Shown here piece by piece: positions 1 through 7,626 of a stretch of DNA of 20,324 nucleotides. A model generated the notes under the pieces. It made no database searches. It was not told the DNA's origin and saw only the letters and a program-made list of their open reading frames with translations. Each line of letters opens with the position of its first letter. Positions within the stretch are counted from its first letter, which is position 1. This stretch comes from DASYSL01 sp036003365 (GTDB taxonomy: Bacteria > Eisenbacteria > RBG-16-71-46 > DASYSL01). A program made the position numbers and the translations under genes. The stretch lies in NCBI GenBank assembly GCA_036003365.1, contig DASYSL010000181.1, forward strand, positions 1-20,324, read 5' to 3'.

Positions 1-1575
1 GAGAACATCCGCATCTCGAGCGGCATGGTCCACAAGAACACGCCGCTGCCGCACGCCTACGAGTACCCGAGCCTCTTCTATGAATTGAGCGCCGCGCTCG
101 AGCGGCCGTTCGTGCACACAGCCGACGAGTGGCGGAAGGACGTCATCGCCGTGCGCCTGCTCTCGGTGGCGTTCGGCGTCTTGGCCGTGATCCTCGTGGG
201 CTGGATCGCGCTCGAGCTGGGCGGAGCGTGGGCGGCGTACGTGGCGGCCGCCATCATGGCGCTCGATGGCATGCAGATCGAGATCTCGACCATGGCGAAG
301 CCGAACGCGGCGCAGGTTGCGTTCGTCTGCGCCGGGTTCCTCGCGCTCGTCGTGTTCCTTCGCCGCCCCCGGATTCGGGGCGCAGCGCTCGCATCCGCCT
401 GCTTCGCGCTCGCGGCCGCGTCGAAATGGTTGGGGGCCTTGGGTCTCGGCCTGCTCGCGCTCGCCGCGGCGCTCGCGCTGCCCGCCGCGCCAGGCTCGGG
501 CTGGCTCCGCTCGCTCTGGAACGCGCGCGTACGCGTCGTCGCCCTCCTGCTTCCCCTGATCGTCTTCTTCGTGGTCTTTCTCTTCTGCGTGCCCGGGGCG
601 CTCTTGTCGCCCAAAGAATTCGGGTATGGGTTTGCGCAGGTGTTCGTGGCCCAGGGGGCGCATCGCAGGCCGTTGCCCTTCACCATCTCGCTCGTGTACC
701 TGGCGCGCTCGCTCGGACCTCTGGCGCTCGTGCTCGCGATCGCGGGCATCGCCTGGGCGGTGGCGCGGCTGCGCCGCTGGGACGGCTCGGCCGTCGAGAG
801 CGGCGTCGTTCTCGCGCTGGCCTGGGCGCTCGGCTACGGCGGGCTCGTCCTCTTCGCCTTCGCCCGGCTGCCGTCCTACGTCGATCTCTGGGTGCCGCCG
901 CTCGCGGTGCTCGCCGGGTGCGCGTCAGCCGGACAGCGCGGCTGGCTGCGCGGGGCGGGCGCGCGCGCCGCACTCCTCACGGCCGTCATCCTGGTCGGAG
1001 CATGGGCGCACGGCGCCGACACCATGGCCAAGCGCATCTGGTTCGAGGGCGACACGCGCCAGCAGGCGGCGCGCTGGCTCGAGACCCACGCCGCGGCCAC
1101 GGACACGGTCCTCGCCGATGAAGGCCTCTTGGTCCCCGACCGCCTGCGCCATGTGTGGTGGAACTGGTGGGGCGAGCCGCCGCGCGTGATCTACGACGAG
1201 ACCAAGACCTGGGGCAACGATCCGGTCTGGCCGTCGTGGGGCGGGGGACACCGCCGGCTCACCTTCGAGAACGCGAAGTGGGCGCATCCCGACACGCTGC
1301 TGGAGCGCCGCCCGCGCTGGGTCATGACCTCGAGCACGTGGAGTGCCGTGCGCGCCGACGAGGCCGCCCTCGCGGGCTACGATCGCCACCTCGCCGCGGG
1401 CACGGCCGGCTATCGCGAGCGCCAGCGCCTGTCGCAATCGCCGAGCGGCCATGAGGGATGGCGCCTCGTGCTCGGCGGGCCGCGCGCGCCCGCCATGTTC
1501 TCGGGACCCGAGATCCGCATCTACGAACGGGAGGAATCCGCGGCAGAGGACTCGTCCGGCACGAGCGCTCCATGA
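1..1575 (+). CDS. GT39-like (ArnT/PMT-type) membrane glycosyltransferase, 5'-partial
   Basis: The reading frame is open from base 1 and reads straight through the first ATG at 25, so the true start lies outside the window and the first periplasmic loop with its acidic catalytic residues is missing. What remains is a run of hydrophobic helices (visible residues about 45-340, counted from the ATG at 25) followed by a soluble C-terminal domain of about 180 residues rich in Trp and Arg. Family-like features are the Arg-Leu-Leu at the start of the second helix, the short Lys-Pro-Asn turn in the next loop (where GT39 enzymes usually have Arg/Asp) and the Ser-Lys-Trp after a long helix. GT39 enzymes transfer a sugar from a polyprenyl-phosphate donor to lipid or protein outside the inner membrane. 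The specific acceptor is unknown. The stop overlaps the next start as ATGA (1572-1575), so the two are translationally coupled. Confidence 0.7.
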   Translation, partial: ENIRISSGMVHKNTPLPHAYEYPSLFYELSAALERPFVHTADEWRKDVIAVRLLSVAFGVLAVILVGWIALELGGAWAAYVAAAIMALDGMQIEISTMAKPNAAQVAFVCAGFLALVVFLRRPRIRGAALASACFALAAASKWLGALGLGLLALAAALALPAAPGSGWLRSLWNARVRVVALLLPLIVFFVVFLFCVPGALLSPKEFGYGFAQVFVAQGAHRRPLPFTISLVYLARSLGPLALVLAIAGIAWAVARLRRWDGSAVESGVVLALAWALGYGGLVLFAFARLPSYVDLWVPPLAVLAGCASAGQRGWLRGAGARAALLTAVILVGAWAHGADTMAKRIWFEGDTRQQAARWLETHAAATDTVLADEGLLVPDRLRHVWWNWWGEPPRVIYDETKTWGNDPVWPSWGGGHRRLTFENAKWAHPDTLLERRPRWVMTSSTWSAVRADEAALAGYDRHLAAGTAGYRERQRLSQSPSGHEGWRLVLGGPRAPAMFSGPEIRIYEREESAAEDSSGTSAP

Positions 1576-3053
1576 CCGCGACGCGCAACAGGTTGCTCTG
1601 GATCGCGCTCGCGATCGCCGGGCTCTCGTTCTGGTTCTGGATCGGTTACCCCTTCGCCAACCACAACGAGTCGTACGCCTGGATCGCGCAGTTCGAGCGC
1701 ATGGATCTGCACGACGCGCTCACCCGCCACCTGATCGGCGTGGCCAATTGGCGGCCTCTCGGCACGGGATGGGCGTGGATCCTGTGGCACGGCGCACATG
1801 GCTCGCTCGCCGGTGTCGAGCTCCTCAATTACTTGCTGGCGGCGGCTGCCTGGGCGTGGCTCGCGTGGCGCATGATGAGCTGCCGCCTGTTCGCGATCGC
1901 CGCCTTTCTCGTGGGCGGAGCGCTGTTCTCGGGCTACGTCTATCTCTTCCATCTGCACGGCATCTTCTACAGCCCGCTGCTCGTCTTTCTCGCCATCCTG
2001 CTCGGCGCGCGCACCGCTCGGGGTACCGGCGGTCTCGTCACCGGCTTCGCGATGGCCGCGACGACCGCGCTCTTCCATCCCTTCGCGCTGCCCTTGTTCG
2101 CGGCCTTCGTGGGCGGTCTGTGGCTCGAGCGCCGCGTGCCCCTGTGGGCGGCGGCACTCACCATCGTCGTGTGCGGGGGCTTGTCCCTCTTGCTTCTCGC
2201 CGGCGGGCGCCCTGTGCCCATGGGGCCCGAGACGTGGAGCGGGCTTTCGTTCTCGTATCGCATGGTCGAGATCCATCCCGCCGTGACCGCGGTGGTCATG
2301 CTCCTGATCGCGGCGACCGTGGCGACCACGCGGCTCGGGATCGCCGCGCGCTGGCTTGCCGGTATCGTACTCGTGCTCCTCGCCGGCATGTTGGGCGCCA
2401 CGGGAGGGTCGGCGCTTCCGGTGTGGATCCTGGCGTGCCTGATCAAGCTGGCGCGCGAGGGGCGCTGGTCGTGGGTGGCGATGCTCGCTCTCGCCGCCAT
2501 TTTCCCGATCGCCTATCCCACCGGCTCGCCCACCTACACCGTGCCCGCGCTGTTCATTGCCACGGCCACGTTTGGTTTCCACTCCGAGGCGTGGCGGGTG
2601 CGGCTGGCTCGCATCCCCGCATTCGCTCCCGCGCTCGTCCTCGCGCTCGTGGTCGCCGTCGTGTGCGCGATTCGCGCCGGCGCCGACGTGCCGCTGGTCT
2701 CGCGTCTGGCCGATCCGCTCCTGGCCGAGCGCGAGCGCACGTTCCAGATGGAGGCCGCCCTGCGCTGGGTTCTCCAGTCGCCGTACCGCTCGCATCCGCT
2801 CGCGCTCTACCGGGAAGCCAGGAGCCCCAACGAAGCGCAGAACGCCGTCGAGCGCCGTCATCGCCCGCCCACGCAGCAGGCGCATCTCGGTCCCTACCTG
2901 CGAGAGAAGCGCGGCGAGCCCACCGGCTCGGATTCCCTGTTCATCTCGTTCGGAAGCGAGGCCGTGCCGGCCGGCACGTTGCTTCTCGCACTGCCCGGCC
3001 GTTACGCGGGCGAGGCCCGTGTGTACGGGCGCCCGGCGCCGACAATTCCCTGA
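1572..3053 (+). CDS. Multi-spanning membrane protein, GT-C-like
   Basis: The protein has 493 residues from the ATG at 1572, chosen because it overlaps the preceding stop as ATGA. The frame is open further upstream, but that part only shadows the neighbour. About ten hydrophobic helices run from residue 8 to about 400, and a soluble tail of about 90 residues follows. After the first helix comes a short loop with His-Asn-Glu-Ser (Glu33). An acidic residue at this place is typical of GT-C glycosyltransferases, but I see no clear family signature. Coupling to the GT39-like gene suggests a shared role in glycan or lipid-sugar transfer at the inner membrane. It could instead be an uncharacterised polytopic protein without transferase activity. 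Confidence 0.6.
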   Translation: MTATRNRLLWIALAIAGLSFWFWIGYPFANHNESYAWIAQFERMDLHDALTRHLIGVANWRPLGTGWAWILWHGAHGSLAGVELLNYLLAAAAWAWLAWRMMSCRLFAIAAFLVGGALFSGYVYLFHLHGIFYSPLLVFLAILLGARTARGTGGLVTGFAMAATTALFHPFALPLFAAFVGGLWLERRVPLWAAALTIVVCGGLSLLLLAGGRPVPMGPETWSGLSFSYRMVEIHPAVTAVVMLLIAATVATTRLGIAARWLAGIVLVLLAGMLGATGGSALPVWILACLIKLAREGRWSWVAMLALAAIFPIAYPTGSPTYTVPALFIATATFGFHSEAWRVRLARIPAFAPALVLALVVAVVCAIRAGADVPLVSRLADPLLAERERTFQMEAALRWVLQSPYRSHPLALYREARSPNEAQNAVERRHRPPTQQAHLGPYLREKRGEPTGSDSLFISFGSEAVPAGTLLLALPGRYAGEARVYGRPAPTIP

Positions 3054-3105
3054 CGTTTTTCGTCCCCGCCGCAGGTAACCATTCGGGACATCTCGCCGTA
3101 GAATC

Positions 3106-5451
3106 ATGGTCCCCGCGCCGTCGGGAAAGCTGCGCCCGGATCTGGCGGCCACGTCCTATCTCGGATACGGTCTTTCACGGATGAGCCTTCTCTTCGCCGG
3201 TGCCACCGTTTGCATCTTGCTGGGCAGCGTCATCCTCTTCCTCGGCATCGCGATCCTGCGCGACGGGGGGCGGGAGCGCCTGCACCGGGTCACGGCACTC
3301 ATGCTGTTTTTCGGCGGTCTGGGCGCTCTGCTCACGGGCCTCGGCCTCGCCGCCCGCGCCAGCGCCTCCTCGGGCGCGACGCTCTTCACCGAGGTCGGCC
3401 TCCAGTTCGCGCCGGCGTGGGAGTTCTTCTTCCCCGCGCTCCTCCTCTTCACCCTCCTGTTTCCCAACGAGCATCCGGCGATCAAGCGCTTCCCGTGGAT
3501 CCAGGAGCTGATCTTCATTCCGTATCTGTTCCACCTTCTGCTCACGGTGCTGGCGGCGCAGTCGCAAGGCGACTTCTTCCTGCCGGAGATCGCCAAGCGT
3601 CTGCACTGGGCAGCGCCGTTCTTCACCGCGCTGCGCATCGGGCTCGATCTGGTGTACCGCGCGCACAAGGTTCTCTTCTCCTTCGTGAACCTGCTCTATG
3701 CGGGTCTGACGCTCGGCATCCTCACGCAACGCGGTCGCGGCGTGAAGAATCCGCGGCTCAAAGCCCAGCTGCGCGTCATGTGGTGGGGGCTCGGCACGTG
3801 TCTCTTGCTCTACGTGCTGGCCGTGCCCGTGCCCACGATCCTGGGCACCGAGTGGGAGCGCGCCACGCCGGCCTTGCTCGTGCTCTCGCTGGCCGCGGGC
3901 TCGGGATCGATCGCCTATTCGATCATTCGCCATCGCTTCCTGGACACGCGCCTGTTCTTGCGCCGGAGCCTGCTCTTCGGCGGCACGGCGGCGGTGCTCG
4001 CGGCCATTTACCTCGCGCTCACGCACGAGCTCATGCGGCTGCTCGGCACGTTCTCGCAGATCGACGTGCGCTTCATCGAGCCGCTCTTCCTCTTGATCGC
4101 GCTGGTCATCCTGCAGCCGCTCGCCAACCGGGTCGAAGAGCTGGCCGACCGCCTGCTCATGCGCGACCGCCGCGAGGGACGCGTGGTGCTCGAAGCGCTG
4201 TCGCGCGACATCGTCACCTTGATGGACCTGCCCGAGCTGGCGGCCCGCCTCACGCGCTCGGTGAGCGAATCCTTGGCCTGCGATGGCGCCGCCCTCGCGG
4301 TCACCGACGGGCGGAGCGAGGGCTTCACTTGGGCGGCGCGCACCGGATTTCCCGGCAAGGAAGAAGAGTGGGCCAGCGTGGCGGCAGAGATTCCGGCGCT
4401 CGCCGGGCTCGACGGCCCGCATCCCACGCGCGAGCTGTTCGTGCGCTCGACCGAGAAGGACGTCGGCGCGCTCGCCGTCGCGGCCGAGAAGATTCCGCTC
4501 GAGATCATGGTGCCGCTGTCGCACGGCGGGCGCTTGGTGGGTGCGCTGGTGCTCGGCCCCAAGGCCACGCGCACCCGTTATACGCGCGAGGACCTCGATT
4601 TGCTGGCGCTCCTCGGCAACCAGACCGCGGTCGCCATTCGCAATACCCATTTGCTGGCGGAGAGTGTGGAGCGCGCGGCCCTCGAGGAGGAGCTGAACCT
4701 GGCGCGGCAGATCCAGGCTTCGTACTTGCCGTCGGTGTTCCCGCGCCTGGCCTCGGTCGAGCTCTCCGCCACCAACGTGCCGAGCAAGCAGGTGGGAGGC
4801 GATTACTACGACTGCGTCGACACCGGCGATGCGCTGCTCATCGCCGTCGCCGACGTGGTCGGCAAGGGCGTACCGGCGGCACTGCTCATGAGCATGCTGC
4901 AGGCGTCGTTGCGCACCATGGCTACCGAGCGGCGCTCGCTGTGCGACATGGTGCGCCAGCTGAACCATCTCATCATGCAGAGCGGGATCGAGGGCAAGTT
5001 CGCCACCTTCTTCCTGGCGCGCCTCGACCCGGTGACGCTGTGGCTCGAGTACAGCAATGCCGGCCACAATCCACCGCTTTTGCTGCGGGCCAACGGACGG
5101 GTGGAGTGGTTGAGCCACGGCGGGCTCCTGCTCGGCATCTTCGAGGACCCGCTCTCGTCGGAGACCTCGCTCCGGCTCGCGGCAGGCGACCGTCTCGTGC
5201 TCTACACCGACGGCATCACCGAGGCGGCCAATCCGGCGCGCGAGATGTTCGGCGAGGAGCGCCTGGCGCTGGCGCTCGCGGCCACGTCCGGCGAGGCCGA
5301 CGCGGGCGAGCTCGTGGAGGCGGTGCTGCGCTCGGTGCACGAGTTCTGCGAGGGCGAGGAGCCCGGCGACGACATGACCGTGGTCGCCGTCCGCATGCCG
5401 CAGCCGGCCGACGTCGCCCTCGAGGTCGCGCTGCCGGCCGCAACCGTCTGA
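3106..5451 (+). CDS. Membrane-anchored GAF-SpoIIE (RsbU-type) serine phosphatase
   Basis: The architecture in order is about eight hydrophobic helices (residues 26-340), a GAF-like sensor domain (about 365-515), a short helical linker and a C-terminal SpoIIE/PP2C phosphatase domain (about 540-770). The metal-binding motifs are intact: Gly-Gly-Asp-Tyr-Tyr-Asp at 564-569, Asp-Val-Val-Gly-Lys-Gly from 583, and Gly-Asp-Asp-Met-Thr with the acidic pair at 755-756. The segment YSIIRHRFLDTRLFLRR (about 271-287) is typical of 7TM sensor proteins. RsbU-type enzymes dephosphorylate an anti-sigma antagonist (STAS protein), releasing a sigma factor in response to a signal. No STAS protein, anti-sigma kinase or sigma factor is encoded in the window. 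The start is uncertain: Met26 (ATG at 3181) begins exactly at the first helix and may be the real one. The first gene-free gap of this run (52 bases) lies just upstream. Confidence 0.9.
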   Translation: MVPAPSGKLRPDLAATSYLGYGLSRMSLLFAGATVCILLGSVILFLGIAILRDGGRERLHRVTALMLFFGGLGALLTGLGLAARASASSGATLFTEVGLQFAPAWEFFFPALLLFTLLFPNEHPAIKRFPWIQELIFIPYLFHLLLTVLAAQSQGDFFLPEIAKRLHWAAPFFTALRIGLDLVYRAHKVLFSFVNLLYAGLTLGILTQRGRGVKNPRLKAQLRVMWWGLGTCLLLYVLAVPVPTILGTEWERATPALLVLSLAAGSGSIAYSIIRHRFLDTRLFLRRSLLFGGTAAVLAAIYLALTHELMRLLGTFSQIDVRFIEPLFLLIALVILQPLANRVEELADRLLMRDRREGRVVLEALSRDIVTLMDLPELAARLTRSVSESLACDGAALAVTDGRSEGFTWAARTGFPGKEEEWASVAAEIPALAGLDGPHPTRELFVRSTEKDVGALAVAAEKIPLEIMVPLSHGGRLVGALVLGPKATRTRYTREDLDLLALLGNQTAVAIRNTHLLAESVERAALEEELNLARQIQASYLPSVFPRLASVELSATNVPSKQVGGDYYDCVDTGDALLIAVADVVGKGVPAALLMSMLQASLRTMATERRSLCDMVRQLNHLIMQSGIEGKFATFFLARLDPVTLWLEYSNAGHNPPLLLRANGRVEWLSHGGLLLGIFEDPLSSETSLRLAAGDRLVLYTDGITEAANPAREMFGEERLALALAATSGEADAGELVEAVLRSVHEFCEGEEPGDDMTVVAVRMPQPADVALEVALPAATV

Positions 5452-5464
5452 CCGCCGCGCCCGC

Positions 5465-6013
5465 GTGACCCAGATCGCGGTCGATCTCCTGATCTTCCTC
5501 GACAACGCCACGCTCGGCGCCGGCACCAATCCGCTGCTCATCGAGGCGGGGAAGACGCACGCGGCATGGCCGCTTGCGGTGTTCGGCGGCCTGGCCGCGG
5601 CCCTCGGCGCCATGCTGCAGCTTTGGGGGCTGCGCTGGCTGATCTCGTCGCGCCACGCGTGGACGCGCCGCTTCGCGCCCTCGGAGGAAAAGCTCAAGGC
5701 GGCGATGGAGCGCTATCGCCGCGCTTCGTTCCTGGCGCTCGTCGTGGTGCGCGCCACCCCGGTGCCCGACCTGCCCTTGAAGCTCGTGGCCGCCGCCGGC
5801 CAGTATCCGATTCTGCTCTATGGACTCGCGGTGTGGCTCGGCGCCCTTCCGTATTACTTCCTGCTGGCGCGCATCGGACGCGTGTTCCAGCCGCCTTTGT
5901 GGATGATTCTTGCCGCCTTCGTGGTCATCGGGCTCGTGGGCTGGCTCGAGACCTGGCGCCGCCGCCGCGCGGCCAAGCGGCGCGCCGTGGAAAATCGCTC
6001 GCCAACTTCTTGA
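5465..6013 (+). CDS. DedA/VTT-like small membrane protein
   Basis: The protein has 182 residues from a GTG, 13 bases after the phosphatase stop. It has hydrophobic segments at about 35-60, 88-104, 113-135 and 145-163, and an Arg/Lys-rich tail. The central portion (Arg-Ala-Thr-Pro-Val-Pro-Asp, then an Ala-Ala-Gly-Gln turn and a helix with Trp-Leu-Gly-Ala) resembles the second half of the VTT (DedA/SNARE-associated) fold, where a proline-containing re-entrant loop is followed by small-residue helices. DedA-like proteins are implicated in lipid-carrier or phospholipid flipping, which would suit the polyprenyl-phosphate theme of the window. The first half is poorly conserved by eye and the family call is tentative. 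The close spacing suggests co-transcription with the phosphatase. Confidence 0.5.
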   Translation: MTQIAVDLLIFLDNATLGAGTNPLLIEAGKTHAAWPLAVFGGLAAALGAMLQLWGLRWLISSRHAWTRRFAPSEEKLKAAMERYRRASFLALVVVRATPVPDLPLKLVAAAGQYPILLYGLAVWLGALPYYFLLARIGRVFQPPLWMILAAFVVIGLVGWLETWRRRRAAKRRAVENRSPTS

Positions 6014-6058
6014 AGCGCGGGCCGCGATTGGTTAGCGTGCGCGCGGCCGCCTACTCGA

Positions 6059-7147
6059 ATGAACGAATCCATCTTGCCAAAAAACCCACGCGCGTCCGAT
6101 GAGCGCGGCTTCCTGCCCTGGACACTCGCAGGCCTCGTTGGCCTGATCGTCGTGACCATGGGCTGGGTCGTGCTCGCACCCCGCGGTCCTGCCGTCCGAG
6201 TGGCGGTGGCCGGCGCTGGGTCCACATCCGGGATCAGCGCCTTCGGATTTGTCGGGGCGCCGCTCGGCGCCACCCTTTCGGCCAGAGTCCCTGGCCGGAT
6301 CCAGCAGATCGCGGCCGCCGAGGGATCGGTCGTACGCCAGGGCCAGATCATCGCCACCCTCGAAGCCGGCGACTACCAAACCGGTCTCGAGGGCGCGCGC
6401 CAGGCGGTGTCCCAAGCCGAGCTGGAAGTCGCTCAGGCCAAGAACTCGCTGGCGCTCGCCGAGGGACAGCGCCAAACCAACTCCGATCTGGATCTCGAGA
6501 AATTGCGCATCCAGCAAGGCCTGAAGGAGTCAGCCCTGCAGCAGGCGCGGGCTCACCAGGCGATCGCGGAAGCGAACCTGGCCCACACCTCGGTGCGAGC
6601 GCCTTTCGCGGGAACCTTGTTGCGCTGGAAGGTGCGGCCGGGAGACGTCGTGACGCCCTCGGCGCCGCTCGCGACCCTTGCCGATCTCGGCTCACTCGAC
6701 GCCGACGTGGAAGTGAGTCAGGCCGTGGTGGGCCAAATCAAGGAGGGCGAGGCGGCCCGCATCACCGTCGACGCCTATCCGCGAACCTATTTCAGAGGAC
6801 GCGTGCGCCAAGTCGGGCCGGCAGCCGATCGCCCCGACGGAGGGATCACGATCGACGTCTCTTTCGTGGATCTCGATCGGCGCATTCTGCCGGGCATGAG
6901 TGCGAGGGTCGAATTCGGGGATGCGGTGGCTGGCGTGCTCGTACCCCAGTCCGCGCTCGTCCAGGATGACCAAAGTGCCTATGTGTGGCTCGTCGTGGAT
7001 GGCCGCGCGCACGCGCACACGGTCGAGCTCGGGCCCGGGCGCGGCAACCGCGTGGAGATCAGGAACGGGCTCTCAGGGGGCGAGATTGTGATTCTCGACC
7101 CGCCGCGCTTGCATGAGGGCTCACGGGTGCGGGTGTCGGGCTCTTGA
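6059..7147 (+). CDS. HlyD/RND-type periplasmic adaptor (membrane fusion protein)
   Basis: The protein has 362 residues. A single N-terminal membrane anchor (about 19-40) has no lipobox cysteine. A split biotinyl-lipoyl domain follows (about 75-106 and 177-211), separated by an alpha-helical hairpin of coiled-coil character (about 108-173) rich in Ala, Gln and Glu. Next come a beta-barrel (about 212-288) ending in the family hallmark Leu-Pro-Gly-Met-Ser-Ala-Arg-Val-Glu-Phe and a membrane-proximal domain (about 290-360). Such adaptors bridge an inner-membrane RND or ABC pump to an outer-membrane channel. Here no pump or TolC-like channel is adjacent: the gene ends its strand run and faces converging genes across a hairpin-rich gap. 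No strong ribosome binding site is visible before the ATG. The family assignment is firm and the transport partner unknown. Confidence 0.92.
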   Translation: MNESILPKNPRASDERGFLPWTLAGLVGLIVVTMGWVVLAPRGPAVRVAVAGAGSTSGISAFGFVGAPLGATLSARVPGRIQQIAAAEGSVVRQGQIIATLEAGDYQTGLEGARQAVSQAELEVAQAKNSLALAEGQRQTNSDLDLEKLRIQQGLKESALQQARAHQAIAEANLAHTSVRAPFAGTLLRWKVRPGDVVTPSAPLATLADLGSLDADVEVSQAVVGQIKEGEAARITVDAYPRTYFRGRVRQVGPAADRPDGGITIDVSFVDLDRRILPGMSARVEFGDAVAGVLVPQSALVQDDQSAYVWLVVDGRAHAHTVELGPGRGNRVEIRNGLSGGEIVILDPPRLHEGSRVRVSGS

Positions 7148-7208
7148 GCCGGATTTCTTACCATGGACCCCGCCAGACAACTCGCGAGATCGACCTCTAA
7201 AGACCCTC

Positions 7209-7228
7209 AACGCACGTTGCCGTGCGTT
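7209..7228. terminator. Perfect hairpin (8-bp stem, TTGC loop), possible terminator
   Basis: AACGCACG at 7209-7216 pairs perfectly with CGTGCGTT at 7221-7228 across a four-base loop. It lies 61 bases after the adaptor stop. It shares its last three bases with the next palindrome, so the two cannot both be fully formed in one RNA. There is no T-run beyond it apart from TTTG, so it would be a weak intrinsic terminator. Confidence 0.4.
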
Positions 7229-7289
7229 TGTGAAATCATTCACAAACTGCCCCGGGGTGAGTTCGTAAAAGCGTTCGCAAAGCTGCCCC
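7226..7289. repeat. Diverged tandem repeat of about 35 bases (two units)
   Basis: Unit one (7226-7253) reads GTTTGTGAAATCATTCACAA followed by ACTGCCCC. Unit two (7261-7289) reads GTTCGTAAAAGCGTTCGCAA followed by AGCTGCCCC. The first 21 bases match at 16 positions, and both units run into CTGCCCC. The second unit keeps only a degraded palindrome. This looks like local duplication followed by drift. Confidence 0.55.
7228..7245. promoter_or_regulatory. Rex-operator-like palindrome TTGTGAAATCATTCACAA
   Basis: The 18 bases match the published Rex consensus TTGTGAA-N4-TTCACAA exactly, and the palindrome extends to 22 bases (7226-7247). Rex is an NADH/NAD+-sensing repressor. The site lies between two convergent gene ends, not at a promoter, which argues against a simple operator role. 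It may merely be a hairpin. A diverged second copy lies at 7261-7281. Confidence 0.3.
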
Positions 7290-7302
7290 TCGGGGGCAGT
7301 CG
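7281..7302. repeat. GC hairpin repeat, copy 1 (CTGCCCC-TCG-GGGGCAG)
   Basis: A perfect 7-bp stem, 7283-7289 against 7293-7299, closes a three-base loop. The surrounding 22 bases match the copy at 7319-7340 at 19 positions. Being symmetric, it could act on transcripts from either strand as a terminator or RNA end-protector. No T-run follows on either strand. Confidence 0.6.
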
Positions 7303-7318
7303 ATCTCAGTTGCCGATG

Positions 7319-7340
7319 AGCTGCCCCCTGGGGGCAGTTG
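7319..7340. repeat. GC hairpin repeat, copy 2 (CTGCCCC-CTG-GGGGCAG)
   Basis: The stem pairs 7321-7327 with 7331-7337 across loop CTG. It lies only five bases beyond the stop codon of the ubiquitin-like gene on the minus strand, where a terminator for that operon would be expected. A third, imperfect relative is centred on CCCCGGGG at 7250-7257. The CTGCCCC arms of the three start at 7247, 7283 and 7321. Together with the hairpins above, this accounts for the gene-free stretch 7148-7342. Confidence 0.6.
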
Positions 7341-7342
7341 CT

Positions 7343-7624
7343 CTACCCGCCACTCACCGCCGGGATGATCGAGATCTCCGCGCCTTCGCGCACCGCGGTG
7401 TTGAACCATTCGCGGTCGCGAATGTTGTCCTCGCCGACGAACACGTTCACGTGGGGCCTCAGGTCACCATGCTCGGTGACGACGCGGTCGCGCACGCCGG
7501 GGTAGAGCGCCCACAGCTCGTCGAGCGCCGCCTGCACGGTGGCAGGGGAGGAGCTGAGCGAGACGCGGGCGCGTCCCTCGGTGAACGTGCGCAAGTAGCC
7601 CGGGATGTAGAACGCGACCGCCAT
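7343..7624 (-). CDS. MoaD/ThiS-family ubiquitin-like protein ending in Gly-Gly
   Basis: The protein has 93 residues. Its beta-grasp pattern is a first strand at Val-Ala-Phe-Tyr-Ile, a second at Val-Ser-Leu, then a helix Val-Gln-Ala-Ala-Leu-Asp-Glu-Leu. After that come His-Val-Asn-Val-Phe-Val with an Asn-Ile-Arg loop, and finally Ile-Ser-Ile-Ile-Pro-Ala-Val-Ser-Gly-Gly as the exact C-terminus. In MoaD/ThiS proteins this Gly-Gly is adenylated by an E1-like enzyme and then carries sulfur or, in some systems, is conjugated to lysines. The start at 7624 lies two bases after the stop of the propeller gene (7627), with no Shine-Dalgarno of its own, so translation is probably coupled. No E1-like partner, MoaE or thiamine gene is nearby. 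That argues against simple cofactor synthesis and for a function with the propeller protein. Confidence 0.88.
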   Translation of the reverse strand: MAVAFYIPGYLRTFTEGRARVSLSSSPATVQAALDELWALYPGVRDRVVTEHGDLRPHVNVFVGEDNIRDREWFNTAVREGAEISIIPAVSGG

Positions 7625-7626
7625 GA

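Noticed and set aside
3051..3060. Intrinsic terminator at the T-run after the second gene
   Set aside because: A five-T run (3056-3060) is present, but no stable stem immediately precedes it.
1521..3152. Long open frame antisense to the second membrane protein
   Set aside because: Its composition is Arg/His/Gly/Glu-rich without recognisable folds, while the plus strand shows coherent transmembrane helices and ATGA coupling.
3175..5697. Very long open frame on the strand opposite the phosphatase gene
   Set aside because: It is stop-free only because of high GC. The product is a low-complexity Arg/Glu/His/Gln-rich sequence with no domain, and the opposite strand has intact SpoIIE motifs.
7209..7340. 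CRISPR array
   Set aside because: The repeats are palindromic, only two or three in number, diverged and without unique spacers of constant length; no cas genes are present.
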